Below, one piece after another: positions 8,661 to 15,752 of a stretch of DNA of 44,481 nt (position 1 is its first letter; each line of letters opens with the position of its first letter). Made by a program: the position numbers and the translations under genes. The notes below the pieces were generated by a model that was not told where the DNA came from, did not search any database, and saw nothing but the letters and a program-made list of their open reading frames with translations. Source of the stretch: Pseudomonadota bacterium (GTDB lineage Bacteria; Pseudomonadota; Alphaproteobacteria; Rhizobiales; Rhizobiaceae); assembly GCA_023399465.1 (NCBI GenBank), contig JAEWPB010000023.1, positions 1 through 44,481 on the forward strand, given 5' to 3'.

Positions 8661-9206
8661 TCAACGGACCCGGCGGGCCAGATAGAAGCTGGCGGCGACG
8701 AGTGCGATTAGTCCCAATGGAAAATAGTGGCGCATTCCGATGACCGCGAACTGATAGGCGGCGCCAAGCGTGGTGAAGACGAACTGGAACAGCCACGTAC
8801 GGGTCGCGAACGGCGCATGCCACTGCGCATAGTAGAGCCGGTAGTCCAGCGCGAAGAAGAATGCGGTAACTGCGACCGTCGCCACACTCAGGAAAAGAAA
8901 GAACGCGCAGAAGCGTGTCTCCGGCCGGTGACCGTGGGCGGCAAAGCTGGCAAAGGGCAGCGCCGCGAACCAGCCGATCAGCCCGCCGGCAAAAAACAGC
9001 AGGATGACGGACTTGACGTTGAAGCCGATGAGGGCGGTGGTGAAATAGAGGGAGACCAGGCCGGAAAGCGCCATCAGCGCGCCCCACAGCAATCCGCCGA
9101 GCAGAAGACGGGGCAGTGGCGGCCAGGATGCAAGCAGGCGCTCGCAAAAGCGCGACAGCCGGCCTTGCCGTACTGCCTGCCCTGATCCCTGCGCCACTGG
9201 ATCCAT
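8661..9206 (-). CDS. small polytopic membrane protein, unknown function
   Basis: A 181-residue protein with a basic N-terminal 30 residues and four or five hydrophobic segments (about 33-55, 64-85, 98-118, 135-155 and 158-178). It ends in a positive tail, LARRVR. I do not recognise a family. The start ATG at 9206 follows the stop of the DUF2259 gene with a single base between (TGA-C-ATG), which implies translational coupling and co-expression with that secreted protein. Confidence 0.8.
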   Translation of the reverse strand: MDPVAQGSGQAVRQGRLSRFCERLLASWPPLPRLLLGGLLWGALMALSGLVSLYFTTALIGFNVKSVILLFFAGGLIGWFAALPFASFAAHGHRPETRFCAFFLFLSVATVAVTAFFFALDYRLYYAQWHAPFATRTWLFQFVFTTLGAAYQFAVIGMRHYFPLGLIALVAASFYLARRVR

Positions 9207-9207
9207 G

Positions 9208-9960
9208 TCAGGGCCTGAACGGTATGGCTATCCAGCGTCCGTCGCTGCCTTCGAAGCCATGACTGAGGACGAGTACCAGCGCCACGTGGACGGGGGCGCC
9301 ATCTTGCGAATGATAGGTCATGACCCCGCCGAGGCGGTAACCGGTGGCGCAATTGCGGCTTTCCGGCAGTTTGGCATCCTCATGGACGATCTGGTCTGCG
9401 GGATTGCCGTCCCGTTCGACCAGTTTCAGCCGGAAGGTCGCGCTGCTCTCGACGAGGCCTTCGCAGCGGGGCGCCGGTGGCTGGGGGATTTCCTGCAGTT
9501 CCAGCGTATAGGGGGAGCCGAAAGACGGAACCATGGCGTAAGGCAGATAGCGCACATGGTGCGGCGGCGCATCCACGGCGGTCACCGGATTGAAGGCGGC
9601 AAGCAGGCCGGGATGTGCGGTCGGCTGATGCTTCGCCAGAAGCGGGGCCGCCTGCTGGGTGGCCTTTTCGCGTGCAACCGCGAGGCTTGCGCCATCGCTG
9701 TCGAGCCGCACGCGCACGGGTGATCCCGGCAGATAGCGATCATTGATCGTATCGATGACGAAGATGTTCGAATAGGGAAAGCCGGATCCGTCCTGCACTC
9801 CGAATTCCTCGAAGGCGAAGACGGATCCGTCAGATGAGAAGCCGATGGGGCGGAAAGAGGCAATGTCGCCCGCAAACGCCGTCCCGGCGAACAGTGCCAG
9901 AGCGCCGCCGCCAAGGACACCGGCAATCAGCCGTCGTGCACATTTGCCGCCTGTTGCCAT
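9208..9960 (-). CDS. DUF2259 secreted protein
   Basis: A 250-residue protein with a Sec signal peptide (basic MATGGKCARRLIAG, hydrophobic core, likely cleavage after GTAFA near residue 30). The mature N-terminus FRPIGFSSDGSVFAFEEFG and the VQDGSGFPYSNIFVID segment are typical of DUF2259, a periplasmic family of unknown function. The later part has beta-rich sequence and a conserved HSQDGAPVHVA segment. It lies 15 bases after rpe and is directly coupled to the next membrane-protein gene, suggesting a small envelope-related pair. Confidence 0.85.
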   Translation of the reverse strand: MATGGKCARRLIAGVLGGGALALFAGTAFAGDIASFRPIGFSSDGSVFAFEEFGVQDGSGFPYSNIFVIDTINDRYLPGSPVRVRLDSDGASLAVAREKATQQAAPLLAKHQPTAHPGLLAAFNPVTAVDAPPHHVRYLPYAMVPSFGSPYTLELQEIPQPPAPRCEGLVESSATFRLKLVERDGNPADQIVHEDAKLPESRNCATGYRLGGVMTYHSQDGAPVHVALVLVLSHGFEGSDGRWIAIPFRP

Positions 9961-9975
9961 CGGCGCCCCCTCGCT

Positions 9976-10632
9976 TTAGCTGCGGAGAGCTTCGATGGTT
10001 TTGCGGTAGGCGTCAACCGAGCCGCCGCCGAAAATGGCCGAACCTGCAACCAGCACGTTGGCGCCGGCGTCGATAACGGTTGGCGCGGTATCGACGGTAA
10101 TGCCGCCATCGACTTGCAGTTCGATCGGGCGGTCGCCGATCAGCGCCTTGGCCTTGCGGATCTTGTCCACCATGGTCGCAATGAACTTCTGCCCGCCGAA
10201 ACCGGGGTTGACGGTCATGATCAGCACGAGATCGATGTCTTCGATGACGTTCTCGATCGCCGACAGCGGCGTTGCCGGGTTCAGTGCCACGCCGGCTTTC
10301 TTGCCGAGCGACCGCACCGTCTGCAGCGAACGGTGAAGGTGCGGGCCGGCTTCCGCATGCACGGTGATGCGGTCGCAGCCGGCCTTGGCGAAGGACTCAA
10401 GGAAGGGATCGACCGGCGCGATCATCAGGTGGCAGTCGAACACCGCCTCGGTATGCGGGCGTATCGACTTGATGACGTCGGCACCATAGGAGATGTTCGG
10501 CACGAAATGGCCGTCCATGACATCGAGGTGGATCCAGTCGGCCCCGGCAGTGGTGACGTCCCGGACTTCCTGGCCCAGTTTCGCAAAGTCGGCGGCGAGG
10601 ATCGAAGGCGCAATTCTGATGGGCAGGCTCAT
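9976..10632 (-). CDS. rpe: ribulose-phosphate 3-epimerase
   Basis: Interconverts ribulose-5-phosphate and xylulose-5-phosphate in the pentose phosphate and Calvin pathways; a cytoplasmic TIM barrel needing a divalent metal. The 218 residues start MSLPIRIAPSILAADFAKLG and keep the metal and acid-base motifs: HLDVMDGHFVPN, the histidine in FDCHLMI, the MTVNPGFGGQ phosphate-loop region and LQVDGGI. The start at 10632 fits the family; an upstream ATG at 10674 would add 14 unconserved residues. Likely first gene of the rpe-DUF2259-membrane protein series. Confidence 0.96.
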   Translation of the reverse strand: MSLPIRIAPSILAADFAKLGQEVRDVTTAGADWIHLDVMDGHFVPNISYGADVIKSIRPHTEAVFDCHLMIAPVDPFLESFAKAGCDRITVHAEAGPHLHRSLQTVRSLGKKAGVALNPATPLSAIENVIEDIDLVLIMTVNPGFGGQKFIATMVDKIRKAKALIGDRPIELQVDGGITVDTAPTVIDAGANVLVAGSAIFGGGSVDAYRKTIEALRS

Positions 10633-10743
10633 GGACAAAACTCCGTCTGTGTCGATTGCGCGCTGCCATATCATCGCCGGGCCGGGGCGACAACACGTGC
10701 AGATGGGCCAAACGTCGCGTTTGCGGGCGAATGGCCCTATCGG

Positions 10744-11826
10744 TCATTCGGTCGCGGGCGGCGGCGGCGCGAAGGTGTCGCCACGCCAGATCAGCAGGCG
10801 GTAGGGATTGTCGGCAAGCTCGTGCTTCTCGTTGAAGCGCACCGGGCCGATCACGGTATTGAAGGCGCGACTGACCAGAGCTTCGCCGACCGGCTTGCGC
10901 TCGGACCTGGCGATCTCGACCGCTTCGGCGGCGATGGCCGCCGCGGCGTGCGCGGGCAGGGTATAGCCTTCCGGTTCCAAGCCCTTGGCCCGCATTGCCT
11001 TTGATACTTCGGCGGCGTCGGGTAGGGTCTGGTAGTCGGGAAGGGTGACCGCGAAAACGCCGTATGCCAGAGGCACCGGCCGGTTTGCTGCATTCAGCGA
11101 ATCTCCGCCGAGGAGCACGAGATTGATTTTCTCCGAGGCCGCGTCGCGGGCGATCACCGCCACGTCGGTTCTGTCGCCGCCGACGAAGACGTGGGTGGCG
11201 CCGGTCTTCGCCAGGCGACGCACGAGCGCTACCTGTTGCTCCTGGCCCGGACGGTAGGTGTCGGTGAACACCGGCTTCAGGCCCTTTTCCTCGAGCGCGT
11301 TGCGGATCGCATCGACCAGTTCGCGGCCGCGGATCGTGCCGTCATCGATCAGGGCATAGGGCTTCTCCGCCCAGTCGCGCAGGATGACCTCGGCAAGCTT
11401 GTCGGCTTCCGACGGGTCCGAGGGGGCAAGCTGGAACAGCAGCCAGTCCGCCTTCCTGGCGTCGTCCATCAGGATCTTCGAGCGCACGGACACAGTGATT
11501 GCCGCAATGCCAGCTTCCGTCAGGTCGGGAAGGGCGCCCTCCAGGGTTTCGCTGCAGAGGAAGCCGGTGGCCGCATCGACCTTGGCGGCAATGAGCTGCT
11601 CGCTGACGGTGCCCCCGCTCTTGTCGTCGCAGCCGTCGTCGACAGGGACGACGGTGTTGCCGGCAGCTTCCGCCTGGAAACGGGCGCCTTGCAGGACCTG
11701 CGTGCCAAGGGCCGCGAACGGCCCTTGTTGCGGCACGACGACGCCGATCTTTCGCCCGTCCGCGAAGCTGGATCCGGCGGCGAAGACAAGCGCGCATGTG
11801 ATCGGAAGGCAGCGTCTAAAATTCAT
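10744..11826 (-). CDS. solitary periplasmic ligand-binding protein (LivJ-like)
   Basis: A 360-residue type 1 periplasmic-binding-fold protein of the kind that serves branched-chain amino acid ABC transporters. It has a signal peptide (MNFRRCLPITCALVFAAGSSFA, cleaved about residue 22), then IGVVVPQQGPFAALGTQVLQG, the ligand-facing first-strand motif of the family, and FVGGDRTDVAVIARDA and YTLPAHAAAAIAAEAVEIA in the second lobe. No permease or ATPase gene is adjacent, so it is an orphan subunit or a sensor-type binding protein. The reading frame stays open upstream to 12213, but signal peptide and family place the start at 11826. Ligand unknown. Confidence 0.85.
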   Translation of the reverse strand: MNFRRCLPITCALVFAAGSSFADGRKIGVVVPQQGPFAALGTQVLQGARFQAEAAGNTVVPVDDGCDDKSGGTVSEQLIAAKVDAATGFLCSETLEGALPDLTEAGIAAITVSVRSKILMDDARKADWLLFQLAPSDPSEADKLAEVILRDWAEKPYALIDDGTIRGRELVDAIRNALEEKGLKPVFTDTYRPGQEQQVALVRRLAKTGATHVFVGGDRTDVAVIARDAASEKINLVLLGGDSLNAANRPVPLAYGVFAVTLPDYQTLPDAAEVSKAMRAKGLEPEGYTLPAHAAAAIAAEAVEIARSERKPVGEALVSRAFNTVIGPVRFNEKHELADNPYRLLIWRGDTFAPPPPATE

Positions 11827-12001
11827 GGCGGAGCATAACCGGAGATTGGACAGGTGCGTTCCTTTTACCCCGCGGTATCGCCGGGTCAAAGAAAATAGCT
11901 GCGCCCGAGGGCGCAATTGCGATAATTCGCGGCGCCATTGTAGAAAACGTAACCCTTCGACCGCATATTCATAGGCGGGAGCGGACAGTTCGGAGAAAGC
12001 C

Positions 12002-12496
12002 TTGTTGGTCAAGCAGCATTTCGATCCGGCCGAATACCGCAACGCCATGGCGCGATATGCGGGACACGTCCAGATCATAACCACCGCCGTCGGCAAGGAA
12101 CGACGCGGCGTGACCGTGACTGCGGCATGCTCCGTATCCGACAGGCCGCCGATCGTGCTCGTGTGCCTCAACAACGTCAATCCGAACAATGAAATCTTCT
12201 GGCGGAGCGGCAAGTTCGCCCTGAATGCGCTCAGTGCCGATCAGCAGGAGCTTGCCGACGCATTTTCCGGTCGCGATCAGTTGCACCCCGAAGCTCGTTT
12301 CGAGAAGGGGGACTGGATGACGATGGAGAGTGGCGCCCCGATCCTCAAGAATGCCGTGGCCAGTTTCGATTGCCGCCTCGCGGACATGAAGTCGATGGCT
12401 ACCCATACGGTGCTGTTCGGCGAGGTCATGGCCGTTCACCTGGGGCCGCGCAATCCCGCCCTGATCTATCTGGACCGCGGATACCGCGCGCTGTAA
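12002..12496 (+). CDS. flavin reductase family protein (HpaC/RutF-like)
   Basis: A 164-residue protein of the flavin reductase-like family that reduces free FMN or FAD with NAD(P)H, or binds flavin, usually to feed a partner oxygenase. Visible features are YRNAMARYAGHVQIITTA at the N-terminus, RRGVTVTAACSVSDRPPIVLVCLN (the flavin-binding T-A-x-S region), FALNALSADQQELADAFSG and the C-terminal HTVLFGEV-AVHLG strand. The start is probably TTG at 12002; the first ATG (12048) would remove part of the conserved N-terminus. Only 12 bases separate it from the MoxR gene, so it looks like the first gene of the maturation operon. Partner enzyme unknown. Confidence 0.88.
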   Translation: MLVKQHFDPAEYRNAMARYAGHVQIITTAVGKERRGVTVTAACSVSDRPPIVLVCLNNVNPNNEIFWRSGKFALNALSADQQELADAFSGRDQLHPEARFEKGDWMTMESGAPILKNAVASFDCRLADMKSMATHTVLFGEVMAVHLGPRNPALIYLDRGYRAL

Positions 12497-12498
12497 GC

Positions 12499-12517
12499 TC
12501 CTCCCAAAATGGGAGGA
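12499..12517 (+). promoter_or_regulatory. hairpin covering the MoxR ribosome-binding site
   Basis: A perfect 8-bp stem with a 3-base AAA loop: TCCTCCCA (12499-12506) and TGGGAGGA (12510-12517). The right arm is the Shine-Dalgarno sequence for the MoxR ATPase start at 12521, and the left arm begins 3 bases after the stop codon of the flavin reductase. Ribosomes finishing the upstream gene would open the stem, so it probably couples translation of the two genes. Confidence 0.55.
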
Positions 12518-12520
12518 AGC

Positions 12521-13450
12521 ATGCCTGACGCGCTGATGAGCGGTCTGCCGTCGTCGATCGACGAGACCATCGATCTCTTGCGATCTCACGACTACCTTGC
12601 CGGGCGCGCGCTCGGGACGGTGGTGTTCCTGGCGCTCAGGATGAAGCGCCCGCTGTTTCTCGAAGGCGAGGCGGGTGTCGGCAAGACCGAAATCGCCAAG
12701 GTGCTGGCAAAGGCGCTGGGGCGGCCGCTGATCCGTTTGCAATGCTATGAGGGGCTCGATGTCTCCTCCGCCGTCTACGAGTGGAACTATCCGGCACAGA
12801 TGCTGGAGATCCGGCTGTCCGAGGCAAGCGGCATCACCGATCGCGAGCGGCTCGAGGGCGATATCTTTTCCGAGCGCTACCTGATCCGTCGACCGGTGCT
12901 GCAGGCACTGTCGAACGAAGGTGGCAAGGCGCCCGTGTTCCTGATCGACGAGCTCGACCGCACCGACGAGGCCTTCGAAGCCTTCCTGCTCGAAGTGTTG
13001 TCCGATTTCCAGGTCACGGTCCCCGAACTCGGCACCATCCGCGCCGCCGAACCGCCGATCGTCATCATCACCACCAATCGCACCCGCGAGGTGCACGACG
13101 CGTTGAAACGGCGCTGTCTCTATCACTGGGTCGACTATCCGCAAGCGGAACAGGAACTGGAGATCATTCGCCGCAAGGTGCCCGGCTGCAATGAAGCGCT
13201 GTCGCACCAGATCGTTGCCTATGTGCAGAAGCTGCGGACGCTCGACCTCTTCAAGAATCCCGGTGTGGCAGAGACCATCGACTGGGCGACGGCGCTCACC
13301 GAACTCGACCGGCTGGCGCTCGATCCGGAAACCATCTCGGATACGCTTGGCACCCTGCTGAAGTATCAGGACGACATCGCCCGGATACAGGGTGTCGACG
13401 GCAAGCGGGTGCTGGACGAAATCAAGGCCGAGTTGCGGGCGACAGGTTGA
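12521..13450 (+). CDS. MoxR-family AAA+ ATPase (CoxD-like)
   Basis: A cytoplasmic AAA+ ATPase of about 309 residues in the MoxR class; the CoxD branch is needed for assembly of the Mo-Cu site of aerobic CO dehydrogenase. Walker A is GEAGVGKTEIAK, Walker B VFLIDELDRTDEAFE, with the sensor-1 motif IITTNRTREVHDALKRR. The start is taken at 12521 (MPDALMSG), right after GGGAGGA; an ATG at 12509 lies inside the hairpin arm. It is followed 3 bases later by the VWA-protein gene, the standard MoxR-VWA pairing. The match to CoxD is by family and context; the substrate is inferred. Confidence 0.92.
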   Translation: MPDALMSGLPSSIDETIDLLRSHDYLAGRALGTVVFLALRMKRPLFLEGEAGVGKTEIAKVLAKALGRPLIRLQCYEGLDVSSAVYEWNYPAQMLEIRLSEASGITDRERLEGDIFSERYLIRRPVLQALSNEGGKAPVFLIDELDRTDEAFEAFLLEVLSDFQVTVPELGTIRAAEPPIVIITTNRTREVHDALKRRCLYHWVDYPQAEQELEIIRRKVPGCNEALSHQIVAYVQKLRTLDLFKNPGVAETIDWATALTELDRLALDPETISDTLGTLLKYQDDIARIQGVDGKRVLDEIKAELRATG

Positions 13451-13453
13451 GCG

Positions 13454-14719
13454 ATGCAGGGCGCAGGACAACAGGATGGAATTGTCATGCCGCCCCTGCC
13501 GCCCGGGGATGGGCGCCTTGCCGACAATATCGTCTATTTCGCCCGTGCCCTGCGCAAGGCAGGGCTGAAGATCGGGCCGGGTGCGGTCGCCGATGCGATA
13601 GAAGCAGTCGATGCCATCGGCATCGGCTCGCGCGAGGAGTTCTACGCCGCGCTCTTTGCCGTCTTCGTCAAACGCCATGAGGACAAGGCCGTCTTCGACG
13701 AGGCGTTCCGGCTGTTCTGGCGCTCGCGCGACCTGATCGGCAAGATGATCGCCATGATGTCGCCCGTTGCCCCGGCCGGGCATCAGCGGGAAAAACCGAA
13801 GCCCGGCGAGGCGCGGGTCAGCGATGCACTGCTCGGTGACAAGGATCGCCCGTCGAACAAGCGCGAGGAACTGGACGCCGAAGTCGATGCCCGCTTCACC
13901 ACGTCCGCCAGCGAGGTGTTTCGGCTGATGGATTTCGCGCAGATGTCGGCGGCCGAGATTGCCATAGCGCGCAAGGAGATGTCGCGCCTCGTCCTGCCGA
14001 TCGACACGGTGCCGACGCGGCGCTTCCGCCCGTCCTGGGCGCGCAACCGGACCGATCCGCGCGCGACGATGCGGGCGGCGCTGCGCACCGGTGGCGACCT
14101 GATCCTGCCGCGCTACAGGGAGCAGAAGCGCATCCACCCGCCGATCGTGGTGCTAGCGGATATCTCCGGCTCGATGAGCCAGTACACCCGTATCTTCCTG
14201 CATTTCCTGCATGTGCTCACCGACCGCCGCCGCAAGGTGCACACGTTCCTGTTCGGAACCCGGCTTACCAACGTCACCCGGCAGATGCGCAACAAAGATC
14301 CCGACCAGGCGCTCGACGCCTGCGCAGGCGCAGTGAAGGACTGGTCGGGCGGTACGCGGATCGGTGAGACCCTGCATGAGTTCAATCGGCTGTGGTCGCG
14401 CCGGGTGCTCGGGCAGGGGGCCATCGTCATCCTGATCACCGACGGGCTGGAGCGTGACAGCGTTGAGCAGTTGTCGAAGGAAATGGACCGGCTGCACCGC
14501 TCGTGCCGGAGACTGATCTGGCTCAACCCGCTGTTGCGGTTCGACGGGTTCGAAGCGCGGGCTCGCGGTGTGCGTGCGATGCTGCCGCATGTCGACGAGT
14601 TCCGGCCGGTACACAATCTTGCTTCCCTGGCCGATCTGGTGGCTGCGCTCGGGCCGGGGAGCACTCGAAACGCGGATCCGCGACGCTATTTGGAAAGAGT
14701 TGGGGTACAGGCATCATGA
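13454..14719 (+). CDS. VWA-domain protein, CoxE family
   Basis: A 421-residue CoxE-type protein. The N-terminal half (LADNIVYFARALRKAGLKIGPGAV) and the charged linker lead to a von Willebrand A domain with the metal-ion (MIDAS) motif VLADISGSMSQYTRIFLHFLH near residue 235 and the later TRIGETLHEFNRLW and ILITDGLERD segments. CoxE acts with the MoxR ATPase CoxD in maturation of the CO dehydrogenase active site. It begins 3 bases after the ATPase gene, and its stop overlaps the next start (ATGA at 14716). No signal peptide or membrane segment, so it is cytoplasmic. Confidence 0.92.
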   Translation: MQGAGQQDGIVMPPLPPGDGRLADNIVYFARALRKAGLKIGPGAVADAIEAVDAIGIGSREEFYAALFAVFVKRHEDKAVFDEAFRLFWRSRDLIGKMIAMMSPVAPAGHQREKPKPGEARVSDALLGDKDRPSNKREELDAEVDARFTTSASEVFRLMDFAQMSAAEIAIARKEMSRLVLPIDTVPTRRFRPSWARNRTDPRATMRAALRTGGDLILPRYREQKRIHPPIVVLADISGSMSQYTRIFLHFLHVLTDRRRKVHTFLFGTRLTNVTRQMRNKDPDQALDACAGAVKDWSGGTRIGETLHEFNRLWSRRVLGQGAIVILITDGLERDSVEQLSKEMDRLHRSCRRLIWLNPLLRFDGFEARARGVRAMLPHVDEFRPVHNLASLADLVAALGPGSTRNADPRRYLERVGVQAS

Positions 14720-15045
14720 GCACACATGCGCGCGAACGCGATCCGTTGATGATCGCCGAAGAGTGGAAGGGTGAAGGTCGGCAGGTGGCAATTGCCACGG
14801 TCGTCGAAACCTGGGGCTCGGCACCGAGACAGGCCGGAAGCCACCTCGTGATCGATGCCGATGGCAATTTCGAGGGATCGGTGTCGGGTGGCTGCGTCGA
14901 GGGAGCGGTCATCACCGAGGCGTTGGACGTGCTGGCATCCGGGATGCCGCGCATGCTCGAATTCGGGGTCGCCGATGAAACCGCCTGGCGGGTGGGGCTT
15001 TCCTGCGGCGGACGCATCCGCGTCTATGTCGAGAGGCTTGGCTGA
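14716..15045 (+). CDS. XdhC/CoxI N-terminal-domain protein
   Basis: A 109-residue protein made only of the XdhC_CoxI domain (PF02625). It carries the family motifs VAIATVVETWGSAPRQAGSH and GSVSGGCVEGAVITEA with the conserved cysteine, and a C-terminal LSCGGRIRVYVE with a second cysteine. XdhC proteins bind molybdenum cofactor, promote its sulfuration and deliver it to xanthine-dehydrogenase-type enzymes. In XdhC itself this domain is fused to a Rossmann domain; here that domain is encoded by the next gene. The start ATG overlaps the CoxE stop, and its own stop overlaps the next start (TGATG), so the two are translationally coupled. Confidence 0.9.
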   Translation: MSTHARERDPLMIAEEWKGEGRQVAIATVVETWGSAPRQAGSHLVIDADGNFEGSVSGGCVEGAVITEALDVLASGMPRMLEFGVADETAWRVGLSCGGRIRVYVERLG

Positions 15046-15752
15046 TGAAGTCGGAGAACCTCGTAAAACTGAATGCCGCACGCCGTGCCCGGCAGGCCGT
15101 CATCCTTGTCACCGATCTCGACGGGGGACGGGAAGAGGTGGTCGTCGAAGGCGAGCGCCTGCCGGACGGGCTGGAAGAGGCGGCCGCTGCCGCCTGGCGA
15201 TCCGGCAAATCCAGCCTGGTCGAAACGGAGGGGGGCAAGTATTTTCTCAACGTCTACCTGCCTGCACCCCGTATCGTCGTTATCGGCGCCGTCCATATCA
15301 GTCAGGCTCTGGCGGCAATGGCTGCGGTCGCGGGCTACAGCATCCGCATCATCGATCCGCGCACGGCATTTGCCACGCCCGAGCGCTTCGACGGCATCGA
15401 TCTCGTCGTCGACTGGCCGGAAGACGTGCTGAAGGCTGACCCGCTCGACAGTTACACCGCGCTCGTTGCCGTCACCCACGATCCCAAGATCGACGATTTT
15501 CCGCTTGCCGAGGCGCTGAGGGCCGGCTGCTTCTATGTCGGTGCGCTCGGCAGTCGCAAGACGCACGCAAAACGGGTGGAGCGTCTCGAGCGAGACGGGC
15601 TCGACGCCGCCGCGATTGCTCGTATCGCGGCCCCGATCGGGCTCGACATCGGTGCATCGTCACCGCCCGAAATCGCTGTCGCGATCCTTGCCCAGATCAT
15701 CGCCGCATTGCGCAAGCGCGATGTCGGGTCACTGAAAGGTGACAGCGCATGA
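15045..15752 (+). CDS. XdhC/CoxF-like Rossmann-domain protein
   Basis: A 235-residue protein with an XdhC C-terminal Rossmann domain (PF13478): RIVVIGAVHISQALAAMA (dinucleotide-type fold), then RIIDPRTAF, ALVAVTHDPKIDDFPL, FYVGALGSRKTHAKR and IGLDIGASSPPEIAVAIL. The first 70 residues form a short extra region with no cysteine motif like that of the preceding gene. Together with its coupled neighbour it makes a split XdhC, expected to load and sulfurate the cofactor of a molybdenum hydroxylase. In the usual GAGH motif the second residue position reads V (GAVH). Its stop region overlaps the next start by 4 bases. Confidence 0.9.
   Translation: MKSENLVKLNAARRARQAVILVTDLDGGREEVVVEGERLPDGLEEAAAAAWRSGKSSLVETEGGKYFLNVYLPAPRIVVIGAVHISQALAAMAAVAGYSIRIIDPRTAFATPERFDGIDLVVDWPEDVLKADPLDSYTALVAVTHDPKIDDFPLAEALRAGCFYVGALGSRKTHAKRVERLERDGLDAAAIARIAAPIGLDIGASSPPEIAVAILAQIIAALRKRDVGSLKGDSA

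Noticed and set aside
11827..12213. N-terminal extension of the periplasmic binding protein
   Set aside because: The extension overlaps the divergent flavin reductase and would bury the signal peptide that begins at 11826.
11969..14137. A 722-residue minus-strand open frame across the flavin reductase, MoxR and CoxE genes
   Set aside because: The plus-strand frames there carry Walker and MIDAS motifs; the antisense frame shows none and is explained by codon bias.
13783..15752. A frameshift in a single xdhC gene
   Set aside because: Both XdhC-type frames have proper starts, overlaps typical of coupling, and domain boundaries that match separate CoxI- and CoxF-type proteins.
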